From assembly GCA_031260245.1 (NCBI GenBank), contig JAIRKH010000044.1:1-32358 (forward strand): 32,358 bases of DNA, written 5' to 3'. The notes beneath the pieces are model-generated. The model made no database searches and was not told the origin of the DNA. It was given only the letters and a program-made list of their open reading frames with translations. The DNA is from Treponema sp. GTDB lineage: Bacteria; Spirochaetota; Spirochaetia; Treponematales; Breznakiellaceae. Each line of letters starts with the position of its first letter. Position 1 is the first letter of the stretch. Shown here in pieces: positions 22,528 to 31,319 of the stretch. A program made the position numbers and the translations under genes.

Positions 22528-24654
22528 ATGCGCGCAGAAGAATTTGATTTTTCTAAAAACCCGATAGAGGAACTCTACGGGACCAACTGTTTTTCAAACG
22601 CTGTTATGAAGGAGCGTCTACCCAAGAGTATCTACAAGGAGATCCTCGCGGTGCAAGCGGGCGAGCGAGAACTTACCCTTGAAGTCGCGGAAGTTGTCGC
22701 TGTCGCCATGCGCGACTGGTCTATATCCAAGGGAGCGTCCCATTACACGCATTGGTTTCAGCCCCTCACCGGTTTGACTGCCGAAAAGCACGATTCCTTC
22801 ATTTCCCCCACTCATGACGGCAAAGTTTTGATGGAATTTTCCGGCAAGGAACTCATCAAGGGCGAGCCTGACGCATCAAGCTTCCCTTCAGGCGGCTTGC
22901 GCGCTACCTTCGAAGCCCGCGGCTATACCGCGTGGGACGTTACCAGCCCGGCTTTTCTAAAACAGGACAAGACAGGCACAACCCTTTGCATACCCACGGC
23001 TTTCATCAGCTATTATGGGCAGGCGCTCGACAAGAAAGTCCCGCTCCTCCGCTCAATCAACGCTGTGGGTAAACAGGCGCTCCGCGTACTTCGCACTCTG
23101 GGCGATGAAACCACCCGCCACGTATTCACATCCGTGGGACCAGAACAAGAATATTTCCTGATTGACAAAGATTTTTACGAAAGACGCCCTGACTTGATAC
23201 TCACCGGCAGGACAGTTTTCGGTTCCATGCCGGCGAAAGGACAGGAGCTCGAAGACCACTATTTCGGCGCAATCAAAGAGCGGGTTATTGCGTTTATGCG
23301 CGAACTTAACGTGGAGTTGTGGAAGGTCGGTATTCCAGCCAAAACTCAGCACAACGAGGTCGCTCCAAATCAGTTTGAAATCGCTCCTGTTTATTCGACA
23401 ACCACATGGGCGACGGACGCGAATCAGCTTGTCATGGAGACGCTGAAAACAGTAGCGCGGCGGCATGGCATGGAAGCTATTCTCCATGAAAAGCCTTTCG
23501 CGGGCGTGAACGGTTCCGGCAAGCATAACAACTGGTCCATCGGTACGGACGACGGCGTCAACCTACTCGATCCGGGCAAGAATCCAGAAACCAACGCCCG
23601 TTTTCTCTTGTTCGCCACTGCGGTTGTTGAAGCCGTTGACCGCTATGCCCTGCTCATCCGCGCTGGCGCGGCGACTGCGGCAAACGACCACCGTCTCGGC
23701 GCGAACGAGGCCCCGCCAGCTATCGTTTCTATATTCTTCGGGGGACCCCTCACCGAAATCCTTGAAAGCATCGCGGAAAACAAGCCCCTTATCCACAAGG
23801 ACACAGGCGAAAAAATTCAACTTGGAGTTACGAGCTTGCCGAGCCTGCCGAAAGACGTTTCTGACCGTAACCGTACCAGTCCCTTTGCCTTCACGGGTAA
23901 CAAGTTCGAGTTCCGCATGGTCGGCTCTTCGCAATCTATCGCCACGCCGAATACGTTCCTCAACGTCGCGGTCGCCGAGGTTCTCGCGGAATTCGCGGAC
24001 AAGCTCGAAAAAGCGTCTGAAAAAAACAAAGCTCTGCTGGATATTATCCAAGAATCTTATTCCAAACATCGGCGTGTGGTCTATAACGGCAACGGTTATT
24101 CAGACGAATGGGTCAAGGAGGCGGAACGACGCGGCTTGCCCAATGTGCGGAATGCGGTCGACGCGCTTGCAGTTCTCACGCGAAGCGAAACAATTCAGCT
24201 TTTCGAGAAACATGGGGTACTCACTGAGGAAGAATTGGAGAGTCGCTACCACATATACCTTGAAAAGTACGCCAAGCAGATAAACATTGAGGCGGGCGTT
24301 AGCATTGATATGGCCAGACGGCAGATTTTCCCGGCCGTAACGTCTTATGCGGGACGTCTTGCCAAGACCGCCTCGTCGCTTGCGGCTATAGGAGCGATAA
24401 GCGCCCCGCAAGAAAAGCAGGCCAAGCGAATCGCGGAACTTGGCGCAGAGCTTTTCGAGGAAACCGCGAAATTGGAAGCCGTGTTATCAGACGCTCAAGA
24501 GTCGGACGATCCGTTCGCCAAGGCCAAGGCTTACTCCGAGAAAGTTTGTCCGGCAATGTCCGCGGTGCGCTCAAAAGTGGACGCGCTTGAAGAGCTTTCT
24601 CCCAAGTCTGTGTGGCCCCTCCCGGGTTACGAAGATATGCTATTCAAGCTATAG
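22528..24654 (+). CDS. glnN: Glutamine synthetase type III
   Basis: A 708-residue GSIII enzyme, ATP-dependent synthesis of glutamine from glutamate and ammonia. GSIII enzymes are about 700-730 residues and have no close similarity in length to GSI. Characteristic stretches are GASHYTHWFQPLTG, KHDSF, FPSGGLRATFEARGYTAWD, GPEQEYFLID, KTQHNEVAPNQFE (substrate-binding region), GVNGSGKHNNWSIGTD, NDHRLGANEAPPAI and NRTSPFAFTGNKFEFR. AAGGAG precedes the ATG. Upstream lie a sigma-54 promoter and a structured leader, so expression should respond to nitrogen supply. The fumarase-like gene follows after 37 bases and may be read from the same message. Confidence 0.96.
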   Translation: MRAEEFDFSKNPIEELYGTNCFSNAVMKERLPKSIYKEILAVQAGERELTLEVAEVVAVAMRDWSISKGASHYTHWFQPLTGLTAEKHDSFISPTHDGKVLMEFSGKELIKGEPDASSFPSGGLRATFEARGYTAWDVTSPAFLKQDKTGTTLCIPTAFISYYGQALDKKVPLLRSINAVGKQALRVLRTLGDETTRHVFTSVGPEQEYFLIDKDFYERRPDLILTGRTVFGSMPAKGQELEDHYFGAIKERVIAFMRELNVELWKVGIPAKTQHNEVAPNQFEIAPVYSTTTWATDANQLVMETLKTVARRHGMEAILHEKPFAGVNGSGKHNNWSIGTDDGVNLLDPGKNPETNARFLLFATAVVEAVDRYALLIRAGAATAANDHRLGANEAPPAIVSIFFGGPLTEILESIAENKPLIHKDTGEKIQLGVTSLPSLPKDVSDRNRTSPFAFTGNKFEFRMVGSSQSIATPNTFLNVAVAEVLAEFADKLEKASEKNKALLDIIQESYSKHRRVVYNGNGYSDEWVKEAERRGLPNVRNAVDALAVLTRSETIQLFEKHGVLTEEELESRYHIYLEKYAKQINIEAGVSIDMARRQIFPAVTSYAGRLAKTASSLAAIGAISAPQEKQAKRIAELGAELFEETAKLEAVLSDAQESDDPFAKAKAYSEKVCPAMSAVRSKVDALEELSPKSVWPLPGYEDMLFKL

Positions 24655-24691
24655 TTTTCTGAAAATACGCGCCTTTTTGTGAAGAAATATT

Positions 24692-25252
24692 ATGGAACGC
24701 ATAACGTTATCTTTGACGCGGAAGCAAGTCGCGTCCTTGAGCGTGGGAAATAGACGCCTCTTATCGGGCGTCGTCTACACGGCGCGGGACGCGGCGCATA
24801 AGAGGCTTATCGCCCTGCTTGATGCGGGGGAGAGACTGCCCTTTGACATGGAAGACGCGTGTATATACTATACAGGTCCGACTCCGGCCCCGCCCGGCCG
24901 CGTTATCGGCGCGGTCGGCCCCACTACGAGTGGGCGTATGGACGTCTACACGCCGCGCCTTTTGGAGGCGGGACTCCGCGTCATGATCGGCAAAGGGGAA
25001 AGAGGGGATGCGGTTGCGAGCGCAATGCAGAAGACGGGCGCGATTTATTTAGGCGCGTTAGGCGGCATAGGCGCCCTTCTTTCCTCTTGTGTAAAGGAGT
25101 CGCAAGTGATAGCCTTCCCAGACTTGGGAACAGAGGCTATCCGCCGCCTCGTGGTGCAAGATTTTCCAGTTACGGTCGTCATTGATAGTAATGGAGATAA
25201 TCTCTATAAAATCGGAAGGCGAGACTTTCTTGCGTGGAAGACTAGAATCTGA
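24692..25252 (+). CDS. Class I fumarase/tartrate dehydratase beta-type subunit
   Basis: A 186-residue protein matching the C-terminal (beta) part of class I fumarate hydratase and L-tartrate dehydratase. GPTPAPPGRVIGAVGPTTSG (residues 57-76), then RMDVYTPRLLEAGLRVMIGKG, and the later GAIYLGALGGIGALL are diagnostic. In two-subunit enzymes the alpha subunit carries the 4Fe-4S cluster; no alpha gene is beside it here or elsewhere in the window. It could pair with a distant alpha subunit or have another role. The ribosome-binding site is weak (GAAG). It lies behind glnN, converging with prs. Confidence 0.85.
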   Translation: MERITLSLTRKQVASLSVGNRRLLSGVVYTARDAAHKRLIALLDAGERLPFDMEDACIYYTGPTPAPPGRVIGAVGPTTSGRMDVYTPRLLEAGLRVMIGKGERGDAVASAMQKTGAIYLGALGGIGALLSSCVKESQVIAFPDLGTEAIRRLVVQDFPVTVVIDSNGDNLYKIGRRDFLAWKTRI

Positions 25253-25266
25253 TATGTATCAGATTC
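25245..25266. repeat. Palindrome over the stop codon of the fumarase-like gene
   Basis: GAATCTGATA (25245-25254) and TATCAGATTC (25257-25266) are perfect inverted arms around TG. The stop codon (25250-25252) is in the left arm. It sits between two converging genes and may be a two-way transcript-end structure, although no long T-run follows. Confidence 0.5.
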
Positions 25267-25313
25267 ATCTTAATGCGGATTATGGGCGTATATTCCTCTT
25301 AACCGCAGGCGGA

Positions 25314-26417
25314 TTACCCATTGAATAGCCTTTGGGAATCGAGGTATTTTTCGACGTCGAAGGCCTTGAAGAGCTTGCCCATAGGTTTACTCATAACGAT
25401 GTTTTTGATGATTTTCGCTGAGAGGTTTGCCGAAGGGACGACTTCGAGGTTGATTATTTGGTTGGCGATGTTGGAATGATAGACTGTGTCGCTTGCTACT
25501 ATGCGGTTGAGTAAGCCGTCTGCGATAAACTGGTTCAATACTGTGGACGCTGGACTAGAGAACAGCGCGTGCATGATGGCGATGTTGATTTCTTTTGGTT
25601 TGTGCGCGTGAAGCGCCTGAATAAGGCTTTTCACGGAACCGCCTGTGTCTACCATATCATCGACTATCCACAGGACTTTACCTTCCAGCGGTTCCGCGGA
25701 CAGGATATTGATGGATTCTACGGTATTCGCCTTTGTGTAATCGCGTTGCTTGTGCGCCACCACCAGAGGCGCGCCGAACGCGTTGGCAAAGTCCCGCGCC
25801 AGTTTCTCCCCGCCCGCGTCTACGGAACAGAACGCCCATCGCGGTCTCACTTCGTTCACGAGAAATCCTTTATTACGAATATAGGCGTCGCACAGATGGC
25901 GTTTCAGAAGGGTATGACCAGGAATGTCGTCAATGAGGCATACGTTTGGGTCAAGCATTGACTTTGACTTGTCGGAATGGAGTTGGTAGGTTATGAAGTG
26001 TTCCGTTCCCATACTCGCCAGCGTCTTGAGATGACACCACAGCCCTACTGAACTCCGCCGCGCGGTTCTATCCGACCGGGAACAGGACACATAGGGTTCA
26101 AACACGATAATTTTCCTTGCCTGCCCCCGTTTCAAAGCGTCTATCGTATGGTACAGCTCAATCTTCGCCGTGTTTACGTCTATATTCGCCTCGTTTCTGG
26201 CGCAACTGGTAAAAAGGATAACGTCCTTGCCGCGAATGGACTCTTCTATAACTACTTCCATCTCGCCGTCGGCGAAAATATCGGTCCTCAATATTTGAAC
26301 GGCGTCGACGTCGTTTACGCCCCTGACATTACTGAATTCGGGAAACTTTAAGAGCTGTTCCACTACCCGCGCCGCGTACGCGCGCATAGACCGCGTCGCT
26401 GTGATGATAAAGTTCAT
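25314..26417 (-). CDS. prs: Ribose-phosphate pyrophosphokinase
   Basis: A 367-residue PRPP synthetase, longer than the usual 310-320, making PRPP from ribose 5-phosphate and ATP for nucleotide and histidine synthesis. The PRPP-binding loop is VDDMVDTGGS (252-261), the flexible-loop basic stretch is AHKQRDYTK (221-229), and the ATP-side motif is FEPYVSCSRSDR (106-117) in place of the common PY..RQDR. DGE at 50-52 resembles the F(x)DGE motif. It is preceded by one base after the stop of the upstream membrane protein gene, so they form an operon. It supplies the substrate of the HisE/HisI steps. Confidence 0.9.
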   Translation of the reverse strand: MNFIITATRSMRAYAARVVEQLLKFPEFSNVRGVNDVDAVQILRTDIFADGEMEVVIEESIRGKDVILFTSCARNEANIDVNTAKIELYHTIDALKRGQARKIIVFEPYVSCSRSDRTARRSSVGLWCHLKTLASMGTEHFITYQLHSDKSKSMLDPNVCLIDDIPGHTLLKRHLCDAYIRNKGFLVNEVRPRWAFCSVDAGGEKLARDFANAFGAPLVVAHKQRDYTKANTVESINILSAEPLEGKVLWIVDDMVDTGGSVKSLIQALHAHKPKEINIAIMHALFSSPASTVLNQFIADGLLNRIVASDTVYHSNIANQIINLEVVPSANLSAKIIKNIVMSKPMGKLFKAFDVEKYLDSQRLFNG

Positions 26418-26418
26418 A

Positions 26419-27651
26419 TCACTTCACTCTATTTTTGAGCCATTCTTTATATTTTTGAGGATCGACGCGGAAGGCGACGATTGGAGAATCTTTTTCGGTG
26501 TTCCACAAAGCGTTTGCGGCTTCCATAAGAAGGCGTTCCGCGTCAATTTCTTCTCGGTCTGAACGGGAACTTAACCCGATAAAAATTTCCTGTTCCGGGT
26601 ATTTGTTTAAGAACGCGTTTCGGAAGTCGGACGCTTTACGAAATCCTGCATCAATGGTTGTCCCCGGCGCAATGACGTTTATACGGCGTTCTGATCTCTC
26701 CTCGTTAAGAGGCGTCTCAAAGATTATGTCTTTCAAGACGAAGAAATCAATCACGTCTTCCGCAAAGCGTTCCTTCTTGGATTCCATCGCCATGACGGTC
26801 AAGTCTTGATTAAAGGTTAGGCTACGCTCCAATTCGTTGGCGAGTTTTTCGGTAAGGTCGAATTCGTTTCCTATGCCGAGGAAGGGCGTATTCGGTTCTT
26901 CCGCGGTGAGTCCGTCGAGTTCCTCTTTGGTCAATTCAGGCATGAAGATTTCATCGTTGTCGTCGGACACGACCGACGTATTATCAGTCGTTATTTCTTC
27001 GTCAAAAAGATTACTGACGGACGCGGCGTCTTCTTCCTTCGCCCTTACGTTGTCAGCTCCCAAAGAAATTCTGTCCCGCAACAGTAGAAGACGCAGTAAA
27101 AATGTGAAAAAAGATACGCACAGGGCAAACAAAACTCCAAAGAGACTCCATTTAAGCGCGGCGATAGCGGACGCGTAATCGACGCGGTTGTAGGCGGCTC
27201 TGATAGTTACGTTTCGTTGATTTGCAATAGACAGAGGCGAAACCAATTCGTCTGTTGAGAGCAGGAAGGATTTTTTGAAAGAAGGTTTCCCGTAGTTCCA
27301 TTCGACGCCCGCATCGCGGACGGTTTCAAACGCGTATTCGCCGGTCCCGCTTGAAACGACGACTGCTTTTAAAGCGTTCGACAAAGCAAGAGTCTTGTTG
27401 AACGCGGATTGAAAAGGCTCGGTCATAAAGTCGAGACTGAGGTTTTGCGTGTAAACGACCAGCTTGTCAAATTCTTTTTGAGCCGTCTGGCGCTGTTCAT
27501 TCATATTCTTGAGAATCATGATTCCCGCGAACACGACCGCGGCTAGGTAGACGGCAATACAAAGGACTCCAACAATAAAGGAGACGCGGGGAGAAATAAG
27601 AGAGCTTTCTAAAGATATTTCCACAGAACTGTGTGCTTTACTGTACTGCAT
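26419..27651 (-). CDS. Two-helix membrane protein with degenerate GGDEF-like domain
   Basis: A 410-residue protein. A membrane helix at about residues 24-47 is followed by an extracytoplasmic region of some 115 residues, a second helix at about 163-190 (SLFGVLFALCVSFFTFLLRL), an acidic linker (EEDAASVSNLFDEEITTD), and a cytoplasmic domain from about 270. The latter ends with IFIGLSSRSD, AERLLMEAANALW and IVAFRVDP, reminiscent of the closing part of a GGDEF domain. No GG(D/E)EF signature is present, so it is unlikely to make cyclic-di-GMP. The architecture is that of a sensor. I place the fold assignment at moderate confidence. A strong promoter starts transcription almost at the ATG. prs follows one base later. 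Confidence 0.7.
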   Translation of the reverse strand: MQYSKAHSSVEISLESSLISPRVSFIVGVLCIAVYLAAVVFAGIMILKNMNEQRQTAQKEFDKLVVYTQNLSLDFMTEPFQSAFNKTLALSNALKAVVVSSGTGEYAFETVRDAGVEWNYGKPSFKKSFLLSTDELVSPLSIANQRNVTIRAAYNRVDYASAIAALKWSLFGVLFALCVSFFTFLLRLLLLRDRISLGADNVRAKEEDAASVSNLFDEEITTDNTSVVSDDNDEIFMPELTKEELDGLTAEEPNTPFLGIGNEFDLTEKLANELERSLTFNQDLTVMAMESKKERFAEDVIDFFVLKDIIFETPLNEERSERRINVIAPGTTIDAGFRKASDFRNAFLNKYPEQEIFIGLSSRSDREEIDAERLLMEAANALWNTEKDSPIVAFRVDPQKYKEWLKNRVK

Positions 27652-27658
27652 AGGAAAA

Positions 27659-27687
27659 ATTATACACTAATTTTTAATTCTTGACAA
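27659..27687 (-). promoter_or_regulatory. Promoter of the membrane protein-prs operon
   Basis: On the minus strand TTGTCA (27687-27682), 17 bases, TATAAT (27664-27659). Predicted start about 27652, one base before the ATG (27651): a leaderless message is expected. Confidence 0.75.
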
Positions 27688-27783
27688 GATGGATTTTTTG
27701 ATCGCAGAAAATCCGACGATAAATCAAGCGTTGCGTTTTTAGAAGAGAGGCGGTTTTTATTTAGGAGAAAACGTATTTTTTAC

Positions 27784-27812
27784 TGGACGATATTTCAGAA
27801 TCACAGTATAAT
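27784..27812 (+). promoter_or_regulatory. Promoter of the TerD gene pair
   Basis: TGGACG (27784-27789), 17 bases, TATAAT (27807-27812). The leader then contains a hairpin: AAGAAGCG (27858-27865) with CGCTTCTT (27891-27898). Confidence 0.6.
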
Positions 27813-27921
27813 GCAGGACAATACGATGTGTAAAGTTTCCTTTCGCATCGCCTTTTAAAGAAGCGTCAATTCTCAAACTATCAAAATCGGCGCTTCTTCA
27901 TATTCTTTCACAGGAGGAAAT

Positions 27922-28494
27922 ATGGCGGTTTCTTTGAGCAAAGGACAGAAGGTAGACCTGACAAAAGGAAATCCAGGTTTATCAAAATTGATTGTGGGTC
28001 TCGGATGGGACACCAACAAGTACGACGGAGGTGCGGAATTCGACCTTGACGCATCTACATTTTTACTGGACGCAAATGGTAAGGCGCGGGATGAGAAGGA
28101 TTTTGTGTACTACAACAATCTCAAACATCCTTCGGGCAGCGTCTTCAGCACGGGCGACAACCGTACCGGCGCGGGAGAAGGCGACGACGAGCAAATCAAG
28201 GTGGATTTGTCCAAGGTTCCGGCGGATGTGGCAAAAATCGCCTTTACCGTTACGATTCACGAAGCCGATTCGCGTAAGCAGAACTTCGGACAGGTGAGCA
28301 ACGCCTTCATCCGCGTCGTGGACGAACAAAACAACAAGGAAATGCTCCGCTACGACCTGGGCGAAGATTACTCGATTGAAACCGCGGTCGTAGTGGCTGA
28401 GCTCTATCGTAATGGAGTGGAATGGAAATTCAACGCAATCGGTAGCGGCTTCCAAGGCGGTCTCGGCGCTCTGGTTCGTAACTTCGGGCTATAA
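27922..28494 (+). CDS. TerD-family stress protein
   Basis: A 190-residue TerD/CABP protein. Family marks are [21 protein letters not shown], the calcium-binding region FDLDAS and [32 protein letters not shown], and the end [20 protein letters not shown]. TerD proteins bind calcium and are tied to tellurite, phage and oxidative-stress responses through membrane-associated complexes; their exact action is unclear. AGGAGG precedes the ATG. A hairpin lies in its leader. A second, diverged copy follows after 109 bases. TerB, TerC or TerZ companions are not in the window. Confidence 0.92.
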   Translation: MAVSLSKGQKVDLTKGNPGLSKLIVGLGWDTNKYDGGAEFDLDASTFLLDANGKARDEKDFVYYNNLKHPSGSVFSTGDNRTGAGEGDDEQIKVDLSKVPADVAKIAFTVTIHEADSRKQNFGQVSNAFIRVVDEQNNKEMLRYDLGEDYSIETAVVVAELYRNGVEWKFNAIGSGFQGGLGALVRNFGL

Positions 28495-28533
28495 AACCAG
28501 AGAAACGAGTAAAGAATTAAGCGCTAGTCGCTA

Positions 28534-28584
28534 GGGAGTTGGAGTAACGAGGGGTTTGTTAAGCGTCCTGAGCTCCAAACTCCC
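28534..28584 (+). repeat. Leader hairpin between the two TerD genes
   Basis: GGGAGTTGGAG (28534-28544) pairs with CTCCAAACTCCC (28573-28584) with one bulge. A partly similar sequence (GAGAGTTGGGAGCTGG, from 29203) follows the second TerD gene, so a repeated intergenic element is possible. Confidence 0.4.
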
Positions 28585-28603
28585 TATTGAAAAAGGAAAT
28601 AGC

Positions 28604-29194
28604 ATGGCCATAGAATTAAGAAAAGGCGACAAGATCAGCCTTGAGAAGAAATCAGGCGTGGGATTGGGCGAAATTATCGTGAATCTCAACTGGAATCAGG
28701 GAGGAAAAGGTTTTTCCCTGTTCAAAAAGAAGGGCGTGGACCTGGATTTGGGTTGTCTTTATGAAATGAAGGACGGAAACAAAGGGTGCGTACAGGCGTT
28801 AGGCGGCGCTTTCGGCAATTTCAATAAATTTCCCTTCATTTTGCTGGACGGAGACGACCGCACTGGAGCGTCTCTTGACGGGGAGACGCTCCGCGTAAAC
28901 GGTGGCAGAATCGCGCAATTCAAACGAATCCTAATCTATACATTCATTTACGAAGGCGCGGCTGACTGGCGGCAAGTGGACGGCCTGGTAACGGTGAAAT
29001 ATCCGGGCGCGCAGGATATCATCGTCCGTATGGACGAATACGGCTCCACTCAGACAATGTGCGGCATAGCGCTTCTGGAGAATCAAAACAATGAAACGTT
29101 CCAAGTAAGCAAGTTTGTGCAATTCTTCAGCGGTCACGAGGCGATGGACCGCGCTTTTGGGTGGGGAATGCGGTGGGTCGCGGGACGGAAGTAA
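28604..29194 (+). CDS. Second TerD-family protein
   Basis: A 196-residue relative of the preceding TerD protein. It keeps the start IELRKGDKISLEKK, IIVNLNWN, the DLDLGCLYEM strand, the calcium-site stretch LDGDDRTGASLDGE, and RILIYTFIYEGA. It differs in an inserted KGFSLFKKKG and in NKGCVQALGGAFGNF. The upstream in-frame extension to 28556 crosses a hairpin and lacks a ribosome-binding site; ATG 28604 has AAGGAAA. Together with its neighbour it probably forms a two-gene stress unit. Confidence 0.88.
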   Translation: MAIELRKGDKISLEKKSGVGLGEIIVNLNWNQGGKGFSLFKKKGVDLDLGCLYEMKDGNKGCVQALGGAFGNFNKFPFILLDGDDRTGASLDGETLRVNGGRIAQFKRILIYTFIYEGAADWRQVDGLVTVKYPGAQDIIVRMDEYGSTQTMCGIALLENQNNETFQVSKFVQFFSGHEAMDRAFGWGMRWVAGRK

Positions 29195-29252
29195 GCTTTT
29201 TGGAGAGTTGGGAGCTGGTAACAACGAATTCGAGTCCTTGCGGGGAGGCGTC

Positions 29253-29281
29253 TTGACCATTTTCCACAAGACCGCTATAAT
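29253..29281 (+). promoter_or_regulatory. Promoter of the DUF4015 gene
   Basis: TTGACC (29253-29258), 17 bases, TATAAT (29276-29281). Transcription should start near 29288, about ten bases before the ATG, with no room for a Shine-Dalgarno. Confidence 0.8.
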
Positions 29282-29297
29282 TTTTAATTTATTCGCT

Positions 29298-31319
29298 ATG
29301 CGTAAAATATCCTTGACTCTTTTCTTTAGTTTTTTCTTTAACTTCCTCCTTTCTCTTAACGGGCAAGATTATCCTCTGCTTATCGGCACAAGCGAAGGAT
29401 TGGATGGACTAGCGCGAGACGGCGAACGCGTCAATCTGTGGCGAGGCGGAAACGTCAAGAAAATCGCCAGAACGGACGCCTACCGGGCAATTCTTACAGA
29501 CAAAGGCGTGTTTATTTCGGAAGCTCCCGTTTCCGCGGAGAGCGGACAATATCTAAAAGAGTGGGAGGCGCGGAACGCCGGCTTGCCCGTCAAGACAATC
29601 AAGGTGTTTGAGAATGGACAAAAATCCTTCATAAAGATAACGCAGGAAATCAAGGACTTAGAAGTGGACGGAGACGTCCTTGTCATTGCCATGAAAGACG
29701 CGGTCTACCTCTCCCACAACCGCGGACGGACATGGCAAGACCTCGGCGCGCCTCACGCCCTCACCAACGGGATAAAGGCGGTCGCGGTCGCCCGTATGCC
29801 GGAACTTACCGTGTTTGCGTCCCACAGCATTTACGGGGTGAGTTACCTTCTCCCGAACAAGGGCAAATGGACGGAACTAAACACAGGGTTGGAAAAACTC
29901 GAAACAACGAACAATCCCGATGAAGTGTCTGATATCGCGGTTGACGCGGCGGGTGGACGAGCGACGGTTTATGCGTCTCAATCTTTCCGCGGCAGGCTCT
30001 ACCAGTTGGACTGGACGCGCAAACGCTGGGCGCAAATCTGGTCTGACGGCAAAGACTTCGGTCCCACCGACTCCCTTGACGTTTTCCCGGACCGGGGAGA
30101 AGGCGTCTCATTGCGCTTTGCGACGGATAGAGAGGTGGCGCAATGGTCCGAGGGAAGCGTCAGTCAACGAACCGACGTCCGAGACTTCATTAGAAATATT
30201 TACCGAAACTTGAATGTAGTCCCGAACTGTCTCCTTATGTCGTATTCGGGACTAACGATGAATCTCTCTGAGCTTTGGATGATTAACGACGCGGCGAATC
30301 CGCGCCAGGAACTAGCTACGGGTAAGAGAGGGCTTTACTTACTGATTGACAAGGCTGTGCGAGACGCGGATTTCAAACAATATCTGGACGTGATTGACCG
30401 AGCGGGGCTTAATTTGGCGGTCATTGACATGAAAGACGACTTCGGCAGACTCCGATGGAGGACCGACAATCCCGCTCTAACCGCGAAAGGGCGCGTCTTC
30501 AATCCGATTGATATTGACGATTTTCTCTCCGCGATGCGGGCGCGGGGAGTCTATACAGTCGCTCGCATCGTGGTTTTTAAAGACCCGGAATTGGCTCAAC
30601 GAGACGGGGGCAAATACGCGGTCTGGGACGCCGGAACGAGCAAACCTTGGCGGGGATATTTTGAGACGAAAACCGAAGACGGCGAGGTGAAACGGTCGCT
30701 CAGTAGCGAGCAATGGGTTGACCCTTACTCAGAGGCGGTCTGGGAGTACAATACAGCGGTCGCCCGCGAACTTCAAGACCTGGGTTTTGACGAGATTCAG
30801 TTTGATTACATTCGGTTTCCGACCGACGGGGATAATCTCTATCAAGCGCGTTACCGATGGCAGGACCCGGGTATGGACAGGGACAGCGCTATTCTGTCCT
30901 TTCTGCGACATGCGCGCGCGCGGGTTTCGGCGCCGATTTCCATTGACATTTACGGAGCTAACGGCTGGTACCGCACAGGTTCACGTACAGGACAGGAGGT
31001 AGAATTACTTGCGCCCTATGTCGACGTCATCTGTCCGATGTATTATCCGAGTCATTTTGAACAATTCTTTCTCGCCCAGCCGCCGGCCGAACTACGCCCT
31101 TACCGTATCTACTTCATAGGCACGGGGCGGAACATGGTGATTTCCCGCCGCCAAGCCGTCATCCGTCCTTGGGCCCAGGCTTTTTACCTGAACGTCTCAT
31201 ACGACCGCAAATTCTACAACCGCGACTATGTGCGCCGCCAAGTAGAAGGAGTAACCGACGCAGGCGCGCCTGGATATACGTTCTGGAACACGTCCGGGCG
31301 GTATGAAGACATCTTTTAG
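29298..31319 (+). CDS. Exported DUF4015 putative glycoside hydrolase with Asp-box region
   Basis: A 673-residue protein. ATG at 29298 begins a clear signal peptide (MRKISLTLFFSFFFNFLLSL, cleavage near NGQD). Residues about 25-330 look like a beta-propeller, with one Asp-box SHNRGRTW. From about residue 345 follows a DUF4015 (GH-like TIM barrel) domain with GLYLLIDKAVRD, LNLAVIDMKDDFGRLRW, ARIVVFKDPELA, WVDPYSEAVWEYNTAVAREL, the DEIQFDYIRFPTDGD motif and VDVICPMYYPSHF. The acidic residues in that motif are likely catalytic. It probably acts on a polysaccharide in the periplasm or outside the cell; the substrate is unknown. It has its own strong promoter. Confidence 0.85.
   Translation: MRKISLTLFFSFFFNFLLSLNGQDYPLLIGTSEGLDGLARDGERVNLWRGGNVKKIARTDAYRAILTDKGVFISEAPVSAESGQYLKEWEARNAGLPVKTIKVFENGQKSFIKITQEIKDLEVDGDVLVIAMKDAVYLSHNRGRTWQDLGAPHALTNGIKAVAVARMPELTVFASHSIYGVSYLLPNKGKWTELNTGLEKLETTNNPDEVSDIAVDAAGGRATVYASQSFRGRLYQLDWTRKRWAQIWSDGKDFGPTDSLDVFPDRGEGVSLRFATDREVAQWSEGSVSQRTDVRDFIRNIYRNLNVVPNCLLMSYSGLTMNLSELWMINDAANPRQELATGKRGLYLLIDKAVRDADFKQYLDVIDRAGLNLAVIDMKDDFGRLRWRTDNPALTAKGRVFNPIDIDDFLSAMRARGVYTVARIVVFKDPELAQRDGGKYAVWDAGTSKPWRGYFETKTEDGEVKRSLSSEQWVDPYSEAVWEYNTAVARELQDLGFDEIQFDYIRFPTDGDNLYQARYRWQDPGMDRDSAILSFLRHARARVSAPISIDIYGANGWYRTGSRTGQEVELLAPYVDVICPMYYPSHFEQFFLAQPPAELRPYRIYFIGTGRNMVISRRQAVIRPWAQAFYLNVSYDRKFYNRDYVRRQVEGVTDAGAPGYTFWNTSGRYEDIF

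Noticed and set aside
29115-29297. Extension of the DUF4015 protein into the TerD gene
   Set aside because: The promoter at 29253-29281 and the signal peptide at 29298 show the true start.
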